Part shown: positions 34,726 through 43,845 of the stretch, in pieces | How positions within the stretch are numbered: the first letter of the stretch is position 1 | How the letters are laid out: every line of letters starts with the position of its first letter | NCBI RefSeq assembly: GCF_008365375.1 | Contig: NZ_QOKW01000027.1 | Coordinates: forward strand, 26,459 to 90,458 | DNA: 64,000 bases | Direction of reading: 5' to 3' | DNA from: Roseomonas genomospecies 6 | GTDB taxonomy: Bacteria > Pseudomonadota > Alphaproteobacteria > Azospirillales > Azospirillaceae | Made by a program: the position numbers and the translations under genes | Notes under the pieces: generated by a model | What the model saw: the letters and a program-made list of their open reading frames with translations, nothing else | Databases searched by the model: none | Told to the model about the DNA's origin: nothing

Positions 34726-35709
34726 TCAGGCCGGCTGCTCGGAGCCGGTCCTCTCGGCGCCCGCCTGGGGCGGCGTCTCGTCGGCGGCCTCGGCCTGGCT
34801 GCGCGCCTCCTCCGGCTGGGCGGCGGGCACCACGGCAACCGGTTCCGCCACGGTGGCGAGGACCGGCTGCATCAGCAGGGTCAGGACGCGCGACAGGGTC
34901 GGGCGCAGGTCGCGGCGATGGACGACCATGTCCACCATGCCGTGCTCCTGCAGATATTCGGAGCGCTGGAAGCCCTCCGGCAGGGTCTCGCGGATCGTGC
35001 TCTCGATCACGCGGGCGCCGGCGAAGCCGATCTGCGCGCCCTTCTCGGCGATGTGGATGTCGCCGATCATCGCGAAGGAGGCGGTGACACCGCCGGTCGT
35101 CGGGTCGGTCAGCACCACGATGTAGGGCAGGCCCGCTTCCTTGACCATCTCCACGGCGATGGTGGTGCGCGGCATCTGCATCAGCGACAGGATGCCTTCC
35201 TGCATGCGCGCCCCGCCCGAGGCCGGGACGACGATCAGCGCCGCCTTCTGGGCGATGGCGGTGCGGGCGGCGGCCAAGATGCCCTCGCCCACCGCGATGC
35301 CCATGGAACCGCCCATGAAGCCGAAGTCGAAGGCCGCGACGACCGCCGGCTGCCCGCCGATCAGGCCGGAGCCGACGACGATGGCGTCATGCCGCCCCGT
35401 CTTGGTCTGGGCTTCCTTCAGGCGGTCGGTGTAGCGCTTCTGGTCGCGGAACTTCAGCGGATCGACCACCGACTTCGGCAGCTCGACCGGCTGGTAGTCG
35501 CCCTCGTCGAACATCGAGGCCAGACGCTTGATCGGGTCCAGCCGCATGTGGAAGCCGCAATGCTGGCAGACGTTGAGGTTCTCCTCCAGATCGCGGTGGA
35601 AGAGCATCGCCTCGCAGCTCGGGCACTTGTGCCAGAGGTTGTCGGGAACCTCCTTGCGGGCATAGAGGGCGCGGATCTTGGGGCGGACGTAGTTGGTAAG
35701 CCAGTTCAT
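34726..35709 (-). CDS. accD: acetyl-CoA carboxylase carboxyltransferase subunit beta
   Basis: 327 aa. The beta carboxyltransferase subunit that, with AccA, moves CO2 from biotin to acetyl-CoA to start fatty-acid synthesis. N-terminal zinc finger CPSCEAMLFHRDLEENLNVC then QHCG; core features GGSMGIAVGEGI, PASGGARMQEGILSLMQM and DPTTGGVTASFAMIGDI. The C-terminal ~45 residues are acidic Pro/Ala/Glu-rich and disordered, longer than in E. coli. Follows trpA by 49 bases. Confidence 0.97.
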   Translation of the reverse strand: MNWLTNYVRPKIRALYARKEVPDNLWHKCPSCEAMLFHRDLEENLNVCQHCGFHMRLDPIKRLASMFDEGDYQPVELPKSVVDPLKFRDQKRYTDRLKEAQTKTGRHDAIVVGSGLIGGQPAVVAAFDFGFMGGSMGIAVGEGILAAARTAIAQKAALIVVPASGGARMQEGILSLMQMPRTTIAVEMVKEAGLPYIVVLTDPTTGGVTASFAMIGDIHIAEKGAQIGFAGARVIESTIRETLPEGFQRSEYLQEHGMVDMVVHRRDLRPTLSRVLTLLMQPVLATVAEPVAVVPAAQPEEARSQAEAADETPPQAGAERTGSEQPA

Positions 35710-35758
35710 CGAATTCTTCCTGATATCCCGCGCAGCCGGTGCTCTCAGTCGGGCGCTT

Positions 35759-36601
35759 TCAGACGCGCGCGCCGCGCACGCCGCCGGCCAGTTCCCGGAC
35801 GAAGCCCAGCACATCCTCGGCCAGACCCGGACGGGCCTTGCCCTCCGCGTCCAGCCCGTCGGCCAGCCGCGTGACGATGGCGGAGCCGACCACCGCCGCG
35901 TCGGCGACGCGGGCGATGTCGGCCGCCTGCTCCGGCGTCTTGATGCCGAAACCGACGGCCACCGGCAGGTCGGTGCGGCTCTTCAGACGGTCCACCGCGG
36001 CACCGACCGCGGCGTTGTCGGCGCTGGCCGCGCCGGTGATGCCGGCGATCGACACGTAATAGACGAAGCCCGAGGTGTTCTGGAGGACCGTCGGCAGACG
36101 CTTCTCGTCGGTGGTCGGCGTCGCCAGACGGATGAAGTTCACCCCGGCCTTCAGCGCCGGGATGCACAGCTCCTCGTCCTCTTCGGGCGGCAGGTCCACG
36201 ACGATCAGCCCGTCCACCCCGGCCTTGATCGCGTCGGCCAGGAAGCGGTCCACGCCATAGGCGTGAATGGGGTTGTAATAGCCCATCAGGATCACCGGCG
36301 TGTCGGCGTCCGTCTCGCGGAAGCCGCGCACGAGGTCCAGCGTCCTGCGGGCCGTCGTCCCGGCGTGGAGAGCGCGCAGGCTGGCCGCCTGGATCGCCGG
36401 GCCGTCGGCCATCGGGTCGGAGAAGGGAAGCCCCAACTCGATCAGGTCGGCGCCCGCGGCGGGCAGGCCGTGCAGGACGGCGCGGCAGGTCTCCAGATCC
36501 GGGTCGCCCGCGGTGATGAAGGTGACGAGGCCGGCGCGGCCCTTCGCCTTCAGCGCGGCGAAACGCTTCGCGATGCGTCCATTGTCCTTGGCGGCGCTCA
36601 C
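35759..36601 (-). CDS. trpA: tryptophan synthase subunit alpha
   Basis: 280 aa. Cleaves indole-3-glycerol phosphate to indole for TrpB. GTG start at 36601, whose GTGA overlaps the trpB stop. Motifs: RAGLVTFITAGDPDLETC, LIELGLPFSDPMADGPAIQA (catalytic Glu/Asp region), GVDGLIVVDLPPEE, and the phosphate-binding loop VAVGFGIKTPEQA. A longer upstream frame overlaps trpB and is not the gene. Confidence 0.97.
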   Translation of the reverse strand: MSAAKDNGRIAKRFAALKAKGRAGLVTFITAGDPDLETCRAVLHGLPAAGADLIELGLPFSDPMADGPAIQAASLRALHAGTTARRTLDLVRGFRETDADTPVILMGYYNPIHAYGVDRFLADAIKAGVDGLIVVDLPPEEDEELCIPALKAGVNFIRLATPTTDEKRLPTVLQNTSGFVYYVSIAGITGAASADNAAVGAAVDRLKSRTDLPVAVGFGIKTPEQAADIARVADAAVVGSAIVTRLADGLDAEGKARPGLAEDVLGFVRELAGGVRGARV

Positions 36602-37815
36602 AGCTTCACTCCCAGATGCTGGGCGACGGAGAAGATGTCCTTGTCGCCGCGGCCCGACAGGCACAGCACCATCAGGTGGTCCTTGGGCAGTTTCGGGGCG
36701 CGCTTGACGATCTCCGCCAGCGCGTGCGCCGATTCCAGCGCGGGGATGATGCCCTCGGTCCGGGCGCAGAGCTGGAAGGCGTCCAGCGTCTCCTGGTCGG
36801 TGGCCGAGACATACTCGACGCGCCCGATGTCGTGCAGCCACGAATGCTCCGGCCCGACGCCCGGATAGTCCAGGCCGGCGGAGATCGAGTGGCCCTCCAG
36901 GATCTGCCCGTCCTCGTCCTGGAGCAGGTAGGTGCGGTTGCCGTGCAGCACGCCGGGGCGCCCGCCGGTGATCGAGGCGGCGTGGGCCAGCGGCCCCTTC
37001 TCGATGCCGTGGCCGGCGGCCTCGACCGCGACCATCTGCACCGACGGGTCGTCGAGGAAGGGGTGGAACAGGCCGATGGCGTTGGAGCCGCCGCCGACGC
37101 AGGCGATCAGGCTGTCCGGCAGGCGGCCCTCCAGCTCCTGCATCTGCACGCGGACCTCGTCGCCGATCACCGACTGGAAGTCGCGGACCATGGCGGGGTA
37201 CGGGTGCGGGCCGGCGGCGGTGCCGATCAGGTAATAGGTGTCGGCGACGTTGGTGACCCAGTCGCGCAGCGCCTCGTTCATCGCGTCCTTCAGCGTCCGC
37301 GCGCCGGAGGTCACCGGAACCACCTCCGCCCCCAGCAGCTTCATGCGGAAGACGTTGGGCTGCTGGCGGGCGATGTCGGTCTCGCCCATGTAGATCACGC
37401 AGGGCATGTCGAACAGCGCGCAGACCGTGGCGGTCGCCACACCGTGCTGGCCGGCGCCCGTCTCGGCGATGATCCGCTTCTTGCCCATGCGGCGGGCGAG
37501 CAGGATCTGGCCGATGCAGTTGTTGATCTTGTGCGCGCCGGTGTGGTTCAGCTCCTCGCGCTTGAAGTAGATCTTCGCGCCGCCGAGCTTTTCCGTCAGG
37601 CGTTCAGCGTAGTAGAGCGGGTTCGGGCGGCCCACATACTGCTTGAGATGCTCGCGGATCGCGCCCTCGAAGGCGGGATCGGCCTTGGCCTCCTTGTAGG
37701 CTTTCTCCACCTCAAGGATCAGGGGCATCAGCGTCTCGGCGACGAAGCGTCCGCCATAGATGCCGAAATGCCCGCGCTCGTCGGGACCGGAACGGTAGGT
37801 GTTGGGTCTGGTCAT
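36598..37815 (-). CDS. trpB: tryptophan synthase subunit beta
   Basis: 405 aa. Pyridoxal-phosphate enzyme joining indole and serine. The PLP lysine is in LNHTGAHKINNCIGQILLAR; the glycine-rich phosphate loop is CVGGGSNAIGLFHPF. Other marks: GRPNPLYYAERLTEKLGGAK and AETGAGQHGVATA. Start ATG at 37815 (MTRPNTYRSGPDERGHFGIY). trpF, which often precedes trpB in alphaproteobacteria, is absent; a DUF3800 gene is upstream instead. Confidence 0.97.
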   Translation of the reverse strand: MTRPNTYRSGPDERGHFGIYGGRFVAETLMPLILEVEKAYKEAKADPAFEGAIREHLKQYVGRPNPLYYAERLTEKLGGAKIYFKREELNHTGAHKINNCIGQILLARRMGKKRIIAETGAGQHGVATATVCALFDMPCVIYMGETDIARQQPNVFRMKLLGAEVVPVTSGARTLKDAMNEALRDWVTNVADTYYLIGTAAGPHPYPAMVRDFQSVIGDEVRVQMQELEGRLPDSLIACVGGGSNAIGLFHPFLDDPSVQMVAVEAAGHGIEKGPLAHAASITGGRPGVLHGNRTYLLQDEDGQILEGHSISAGLDYPGVGPEHSWLHDIGRVEYVSATDQETLDAFQLCARTEGIIPALESAHALAEIVKRAPKLPKDHLMVLCLSGRGDKDIFSVAQHLGVKL

Positions 37816-37960
37816 GGCCTGGGAAACTGCCTGAAGCGGGCCGCGCGGCGCCCGGAAGGCGCCACCATAGCGGCGGATCGCCCGGATTTGAAGCGTTCGC
37901 CGAACATTGCCGGTAGATGGGATGCGGATAGGGACGGACAAGGGGCGGGAAGCGTCCGGC

Positions 37961-38719
37961 TCACCGAGAGAACAGTGTGGGGGCGCAGGCCGGACAGTCG
38001 CAGAACAGCTCACGGTTCTTGAAGTGGTGCAATCCGTGGCAGACACCACCCTCGCGGTCAAAGGCATCGGAAATCACATCGAAGAATTCGCTGTCGCCCT
38101 TCTCGAACCGGCGCCACAACGCATAGGACACGAGATCGGCATACTGGATGACCCGTGTGGCTTGCGAATCGACGAAGAACGGAACGTCGGCGATGTTCCG
38201 CGTCACGCCCCAGCGGTGGCCGGTGTTGCGGAATTCGGTCGCCAGCGATTGAAGCCGTGTTTCGCGTGTCGATTTGTCGAGAACGATCAGTCCTTTTTGG
38301 CTGTCGCCATTGCGATGGCGCCGCATCAAATATCGGTCGAAGCGATTGCACAGTTGCTCGAACGCGTATTCGACCGGGTCTTCCGGAGACCGCTGCGCTT
38401 TGTCCACCACCACGCCGAAGAGGCACCAGTCCCCTTTCAGCGCACGAGCCGACGCCAGTCCATGGCGGATGACCGTCCGTCGCCGTTCCCGTTCCACGCC
38501 GCGCCACCAATGGCGCCCGGCAAGGATTTCATTGCCATGCAGTTCGAGCGCATTCGGCTGCGGATGGCCGGTGTCGGTCGCCACCCGCTCGATCTCACGG
38601 TTCAACCAATGGATCTGCCGCTCGAAAATGCAGATTCCCGCGAGAATGAAGTGCTGCTCGTTCGGATTGTTAACGGAGCCGGCATCGTCGAGGTATAAAA
38701 GGTACACGGAAAAATCCAT
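37961..38719 (-). CDS. DUF3800 domain-containing protein
   Basis: 252 aa. N-terminal YLLYLDDAGSVNNPNEQHFI matches the acidic YxDESG-type strand of DUF3800, a predicted RNase H-like fold. GLIVLDKSTRETRLQSLA and SQATRVIQYADLVSYALWRR supply the later conserved acidic/Gln-Ala-Asp motif. DUF3800 proteins are scattered, often strain-variable and found near mobile or defence genes; no activity is established. It lies upstream of trpB on the same strand with 145 bases between, where trpF might be expected. Base composition is slightly less GC-rich than its neighbours. Start 38719 is chosen; an upstream extension lacks similarity. Confidence 0.82.
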   Translation of the reverse strand: MDFSVYLLYLDDAGSVNNPNEQHFILAGICIFERQIHWLNREIERVATDTGHPQPNALELHGNEILAGRHWWRGVERERRRTVIRHGLASARALKGDWCLFGVVVDKAQRSPEDPVEYAFEQLCNRFDRYLMRRHRNGDSQKGLIVLDKSTRETRLQSLATEFRNTGHRWGVTRNIADVPFFVDSQATRVIQYADLVSYALWRRFEKGDSEFFDVISDAFDREGGVCHGLHHFKNRELFCDCPACAPTLFSR

Positions 38720-38845
38720 GAAAAAGGCGGCCGGGCGGGGACCATGCCCCGGCGGACTGCCACGCAGCCCTCCCAACCGCTTCATTAGGAAGTGGCGCAT
38801 CCGACAGGCCAGTCAAGCCAAAAAATGCCGATGTGAGATTTTGCC

Positions 38846-39895
38846 TCATCCCCCCAGCGGCGGAGCGTAATGCAGGCCGCCGTTCATCCACAGCCCGTTC
38901 AGGCCGCGGTCGATGCCCAGCGGGGAGGAGGCGCCCAAATGGCGGTCGAAGATCTCGCCGTAGTTCCCGACCTGCGTGACCACGCGGAAGGCCCAGCCGT
39001 CGTCCAGCCCCAGCCCCCAGCCGACGCCGGGGGACGAGCCCAGAAGGCGGCGCACCTCCGGGTCCGGCGCCTCCTCCTTCAGACGCGCGGCGTTGGCGGC
39101 GGTGACGCCCTTCTCCTCCGCCAGGACGGTGCACAGGAACACCCAGCGCACGATGTCGAACCAGCGCCGCTCGTCCAGGCGCACCATCGGCCCCAGCGGC
39201 TCCTTCGAGATCGTCTCGGGCAGGATGACGTAGTCGTCGCGGTTGGGGGCCTTCAGCAGGCGCTGGGCGTACAGCCCGATGCGGTCGCTGGTGTACAGGT
39301 CGCAATGGTGGTTGAAGAAGGCGGACAGCGCCCCCTCGGTCGAGCGCACCCGCTTCAGCCGGAAGCGCAGGCCGGTGCGGGCCATCCAATCCTCCAGGTT
39401 GCGCAGGGTGGTGGTCTGCTCGATCACGCAGACCGAGACGCCGGCGGGCAGGTCGGACAGGCGGGCCAGGCCCTGGGTGCGGTGCGCGATGAAGCCCTGG
39501 CCGTCGAACAGATAGACCACCGGGAAATCGACCCCGAAGGTGGCGTCGCGCTGGAGGGTCCAGGTGGTCCCCTCCATCACCACGTCCACCTCGCCGTTGC
39601 GCAGGATGGCGAAGCGGTTTTCCGAGTTGGTCTCCACGAACTCCACACGGTCGGCGTCGCCCGTGACGGCGGCGGCCAGCGCCCGGCACATGTCCACGAA
39701 GAAGCCGCGCCAGTTCCCGCTGTCGTCCACCGTCGCCAGCCCCACCCCGCTGGATGAGACGCCGCAGCGCAGCAGCCCGCGGTCGCGCACGTCCTCCAGC
39801 GTTTCGGCCCGCGGGCCGCCGGACGGCGACAGCAGAAGGGCCGCCAGAAGCGCGGCGCCCGCCGCCGCCCGCGCGAAAGACCGGACCAAGCCCAT
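38846..39895 (-). CDS. amino-acid ABC transporter substrate-binding protein (AapJ-like)
   Basis: 349 aa. Signal peptide (FARAAAGAALLAALLLSPSG) then a family 3 periplasmic binding protein: LEDVRDRGLLRCGVSSSGVG, GFFVDMCRALAAAVTGDADR, FAILRNGEVDVVMEGTTWTL. The C-terminal half (VILPETISKEPLGPMVR; VGNYGEIFDRHLG) is characteristic of AapJ/BztA general L-amino-acid binding proteins. The permease and ATPase genes (aapQMP) are not adjacent, so it is an orphan binding protein. The ribosome-binding site ggggag supports the start at 39895. Confidence 0.88.
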   Translation of the reverse strand: MGLVRSFARAAAGAALLAALLLSPSGGPRAETLEDVRDRGLLRCGVSSSGVGLATVDDSGNWRGFFVDMCRALAAAVTGDADRVEFVETNSENRFAILRNGEVDVVMEGTTWTLQRDATFGVDFPVVYLFDGQGFIAHRTQGLARLSDLPAGVSVCVIEQTTTLRNLEDWMARTGLRFRLKRVRSTEGALSAFFNHHCDLYTSDRIGLYAQRLLKAPNRDDYVILPETISKEPLGPMVRLDERRWFDIVRWVFLCTVLAEEKGVTAANAARLKEEAPDPEVRRLLGSSPGVGWGLGLDDGWAFRVVTQVGNYGEIFDRHLGASSPLGIDRGLNGLWMNGGLHYAPPLGG

Positions 39896-40057
39896 CGCCC
39901 ACTCCCCTTTTGCTCCCCGCCAGCTTCGGCCCGGCAACCGGCGGGGGTCAAGCCCGCCACGGCGCTCCCGCGGCCGATCGCCCCACGGGGGTGCGAATTG
40001 CGCCGGGCCGATTGCCCGTGCTATCTCAATCGCACGACGAAGAAATGGGGCACGGGC

Positions 40058-43000
40058 ATGCGGCTTCCCCGCCTGGGCGTAGCGTTCCGCATCCTGGCGG
40101 GTCTGACCGTGATCGCCGGCCTGACCGCCGCCACCGGGGTGGTGGCCGTCTCTCTCTTCGCCCACTTCCAGCAGGGGTTCGAGCAGATCGCCACGGCCAA
40201 GGTGCCGGGTCTGGTCAACGCCTCGCAGCTCGCCCAGCAGAGCGGCACGCTGGCCGCCAACGCCCCGGCCCTGGTCGCGGTGCAGAGCCAGTCGATGCGC
40301 GAATCGGTGATGGCCCGGCTGGGCGACCAGATCGCGCTGCTGGAAGACCTGATGAACCAGTTGCGCGAGCGCGGCACCGATCTGGCCGACGTGGCCGAGC
40401 TTCAGCGCCGCAAGAACGAGCTGATCGCCAACCTGATGACGCTGAACACCCAGGTGGAACGGCAGCTTGCCGCGACGGCGGAGACGGGCGGGCTGGTCAA
40501 CCGCCTGATGCAGCTTGCCGAACGCATCCGCGAGGCCGAGGACTCGCTGCGGGAGAAGGCGCCCGTCCCCCGGACCGCCGGGGAATGGGAGGAGGCCCAG
40601 GGCACCGAGCGGCGGGTCGGCCTGTGGACGGCGGAGGCCCGGCACGCCATCGTCCTGATGCTGGCCGCCTCCCGCGCCGACCACGAGACGCGGGTGGACC
40701 GGCTGCGGGAGGACTACCGCGCCGCGATGGACCGCGCGGCGGAGGCGGTGGCCGCCCTGCCCCCCGGCCCCGCCTTCGACATGGAGCCGCTGTACCGGGA
40801 GCTTGAGGCGCTGGGGCTGGGGGAACACAACCTGTTCAACAGCCGCCTGACGGAAATCGGGCTGGCCCGCGCCATCAAGGGCTCCATCGCCCGCAATCAG
40901 AACGTCTCCGATCGGCTGGTCGGCGCCGTGTCCGACCATTTCCTCGCCATCGAACGGGACATCGCCGCCCGCTCCGACGAGTTCGAACGGGTGATTCACG
41001 ACGGCAAGAACGCCATCCTGGCCATGGCCGTGGTCTCCATCCTGGGGGCCATCGGCATCTTCCTGTACATCCACAGCAACGTGGTGCGGCGTCTGCGCGG
41101 GCTTCAGACGGCCATGACCGCCTCGGCCGCGGGGCGGTCCGTCGCCATCCCCACCCACGGCCAGGACGAGATCGCCGACATGGCGCGCGCCCTGCACTAT
41201 TTCGTCGCCACCATCCGCTCGCGCGAGCACGACCTGTCGGACAGCGAGCGCCGCCTGCGCGCGATCCTGGAGCAGAGCCCGGTCGGCGTGTCCATCGGGC
41301 GGCCCGACGGTTCCGTGGCCTTCGCCAACGCCCGCGCGGCGGAGCTGGCCGGGCTTCCGCTGGACGCCTTCGTCGGCAGCCGCCACGCGCTGGCCCTGCC
41401 CGGCGCAACGGTGCGGGGGCGCGCCTCCCCGCCGGGGGCCGGGCGCGAGGCCGCCGGGCTGGTCGCCCGCGACGTCGAGGTGGCGGTGGAACGGCCCGAC
41501 GGCAGCCGCGTCTGGGCGCTCCAGACCCTTCAGCGCACGGAGTTCGAAGGGGAGCCGGCGGTGCTGGCCTGGAGTTACGACATCACCGGCCGCAAGCGCG
41601 CCGAGGAGGACCTGCGCCACGCCAAGGAGCAGGCGGAGGTCGCCGCCCGGTCCAAGTCGGAATTCCTGGCGACCATGAGCCACGAGATCCGCACCCCGAT
41701 GAACGGCGTGCTGGGCATGCTGGAGCTGGTCGCCCTGACTCCGCTGAACCCGGAGCAGACCGAGATCGTCACCACCGTGCGCGACAGCGCGACGGCGCTT
41801 CTGCGGATCATCGACGACATCCTGGACCTGTCCAAGATCGAGGCCGGCAAGCTCGACCTGGACGAGATGGACCTCGACCCGCGGGAGCTGGTGGAGGGCG
41901 TGGCCGAGCTGCTGGCCCCGCAGGCCCACCAGAAGGCGCTGCTGCTGGTCTGCGACGTCGACCGCGACGTGCCGGCGGCGGTGCGCGGCGATCCCGGACG
42001 GCTGCGCCAGATCCTGTTCAATCTGGCGGGCAACGCCATCAAGTTCACCGACGCGGGGCGGGTCGTGCTGCGCACCCGGTTGGAACCGTCCGCCGCCGAT
42101 CCGCAGCGGCTGCGGCTGCGCTTTTCGGTGGAGGACACCGGCATCGGCATCAGCACGGCCGGTCAGGCCCGCCTGTTCCAGCCCTTCAGCCAGGCCGACA
42201 GCTCCACCACCCGGCGCTTCGGCGGCACCGGGCTGGGGCTGGCCATCTGCGCCCGTCTGGTGGAGATGATGGGCGGGCGGATCGGGGTGAATTCCGCGCC
42301 GGGCTGCGGCTCCACCTTCTGGTTCACGGTGGATCTAGCGCCGGGGGACCCGCAATCCGCCCCGCGCGACGACACCGACCTGAGCGGCCTGTCCATCATC
42401 GTGGCGGAGCCGGACCCCGTGCAGCGCACCGTCCTCATCCGCGCGCTGGAGGACAAGCGGGCCGCCGTCGCCGACGCCACCACGGCGGAGGAGGCGGTGG
42501 AACTGCTGACCCTGGCCGACGCCGACCTGCTGGTCCTGTCGGACGGGCTGCTGGAGCATCACCCGGAGGACGCCCCCGGAGCCTCCAACCCGCGGCTGTC
42601 CGCCGCGGCGGTGCTGGCCCGCGTCGTCGCCGCCGGGGTCCGCCCGCCCGCCACCCTGCATCTGGTGGACGGGCGGGAGCAGGCCATCGAATGCCCTCCC
42701 GCCCCCGATGGCCACCCTCATGACCATCCTCTCGGCCATCTCCATGACCATCTGAGCCGTCCGATCCGCCGCGACGCCCTGTTCCGCCGGCTGGCCGCCC
42801 TGGCCGGACGGGCCGTGCAGCCGCTTCCCGCCGCGGAGGACGGCCCGCCCGCCCCCGACGCGCTTGCGGACGCGCCGCCGAGCCCGCCGCCGAGCCCGAT
42901 GATCCTGGTGGCGGAGGATCACCCGACGAACCAGCAGGTGATCCTCCGCCAGCTCCGCCAGCTCGGCTTCGAGGCCGACATGACCGGCGACGGGCTGGAG

Positions 43001-43723
43001 GCGCTGACCGCCTGGAGGGGGCGGCCCTACCGCCTGCTCATCACCGACTGCCACATGCCGCGCATGGACGGTTACGAGCTGTCGCGCCAGATCCGCAGCG
43101 CCGAGTCGGGAGCGGACCTTTCCCCCAGTTTAGATAGCCCGAGCCCGGATGGACCCGATCCGGATGGCCACCCGCGCCCGCGCACCACCATCATCGCCAT
43201 GACCGCCAATGCCCTGGCGGGCGAGATGGAGCGCTGCACCGCCGCGGGCATGGACGATTACATCGCCAAACCGGTGACCCTGAAGCAGCTCGCCGCCGTT
43301 CTGAACCGGGCGCTGGGCGAGGGCAGCGCCGCCACCCCCGACGAGCCGCCCGCGGCGGAGGCCGCCGGAGCGGCGGACCGGGTGCTGGACCTCGACCATG
43401 TCCGGACCACCTTCGGCGCGCTCGACGGGTTGGCGCTGGACATGCTCGACTTCTTCCTGGAGACCACCCGCCCGCTGCCGGAGCAGGCCGCCGCCGCCCT
43501 GGAGCGGGGCGACCTGGACGCCGTCCGCGGCGCCGCCCATACACTGGCCGGGGCGGCCCGCACGGCGGGCGCCGACGGGCTGGGCCGCGCCGCCTCCGCC
43601 CTGGAACTCGCCGCCCACCGGGGCGACCCGGACAGGGCTGAGCAGGCCTTGGCCGCGGTGCGCGCCGCCTTTCCCACGGTGGAGGCGGCGATCCGCGCCC
43701 TGCGGATCGGAGAGAACGCATAG
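40058..43723 (+). CDS. TorS-like hybrid sensor kinase with receiver and HPt domains
   Basis: 1221 aa. First helix (FRILAGLTVIAGLTAATGVV), a long helical periplasmic sensor (~30-330), second helix (ILAMAVVSILGAIGIFLYIH), HAMP, a PAS domain (~405-515), then the kinase core with phospho-His ~542 (ATMSHEIRTPMNGVLGM), NLAGNAIKFTDAG, DTGIGISTAG and GTGLGLAICARL. A degenerate receiver-like stretch follows (EPDPVQRTVL) with a His-rich patch near residue 884. Next comes an intact receiver (acceptor Asp ~997, ITDCHMPRMDGYEL) and a C-terminal HPt with His ~1161 (AAHTLAGAARTAGA). A complete internal phosphorelay is predicted; the output regulator is not adjacent. Confidence 0.9.
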   Translation: MRLPRLGVAFRILAGLTVIAGLTAATGVVAVSLFAHFQQGFEQIATAKVPGLVNASQLAQQSGTLAANAPALVAVQSQSMRESVMARLGDQIALLEDLMNQLRERGTDLADVAELQRRKNELIANLMTLNTQVERQLAATAETGGLVNRLMQLAERIREAEDSLREKAPVPRTAGEWEEAQGTERRVGLWTAEARHAIVLMLAASRADHETRVDRLREDYRAAMDRAAEAVAALPPGPAFDMEPLYRELEALGLGEHNLFNSRLTEIGLARAIKGSIARNQNVSDRLVGAVSDHFLAIERDIAARSDEFERVIHDGKNAILAMAVVSILGAIGIFLYIHSNVVRRLRGLQTAMTASAAGRSVAIPTHGQDEIADMARALHYFVATIRSREHDLSDSERRLRAILEQSPVGVSIGRPDGSVAFANARAAELAGLPLDAFVGSRHALALPGATVRGRASPPGAGREAAGLVARDVEVAVERPDGSRVWALQTLQRTEFEGEPAVLAWSYDITGRKRAEEDLRHAKEQAEVAARSKSEFLATMSHEIRTPMNGVLGMLELVALTPLNPEQTEIVTTVRDSATALLRIIDDILDLSKIEAGKLDLDEMDLDPRELVEGVAELLAPQAHQKALLLVCDVDRDVPAAVRGDPGRLRQILFNLAGNAIKFTDAGRVVLRTRLEPSAADPQRLRLRFSVEDTGIGISTAGQARLFQPFSQADSSTTRRFGGTGLGLAICARLVEMMGGRIGVNSAPGCGSTFWFTVDLAPGDPQSAPRDDTDLSGLSIIVAEPDPVQRTVLIRALEDKRAAVADATTAEEAVELLTLADADLLVLSDGLLEHHPEDAPGASNPRLSAAAVLARVVAAGVRPPATLHLVDGREQAIECPPAPDGHPHDHPLGHLHDHLSRPIRRDALFRRLAALAGRAVQPLPAAEDGPPAPDALADAPPSPPPSPMILVAEDHPTNQQVILRQLRQLGFEADMTGDGLEALTAWRGRPYRLLITDCHMPRMDGYELSRQIRSAESGADLSPSLDSPSPDGPDPDGHPRPRTTIIAMTANALAGEMERCTAAGMDDYIAKPVTLKQLAAVLNRALGEGSAATPDEPPAAEAAGAADRVLDLDHVRTTFGALDGLALDMLDFFLETTRPLPEQAAAALERGDLDAVRGAAHTLAGAARTAGADGLGRAASALELAAHRGDPDRAEQALAAVRAAFPTVEAAIRALRIGENA

Positions 43724-43845
43724 CCGGCAGAGGGTCTCCCGGCTCCGGACCGATCCGGATCGCGGAGGCCGCCCACCACCCCCGAAAGTGGCACCACCTC
43801 CGGCCCGCCTTGCTCCGCCGGGAGGCGTGGACTAGTCTCACCCGC

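Noticed and set aside
37816..37960. Trp leader peptide or attenuator upstream of trpB
   Set aside because: No Trp-rich short ORF and no competing hairpins are apparent.
38846..41929. 1027-aa open frame on the minus strand, long N-terminal extension of the AapJ-like protein
   Set aside because: Only the last 349 residues match a family and start with a signal peptide and ribosome-binding site; the rest is antisense to the hybrid kinase.
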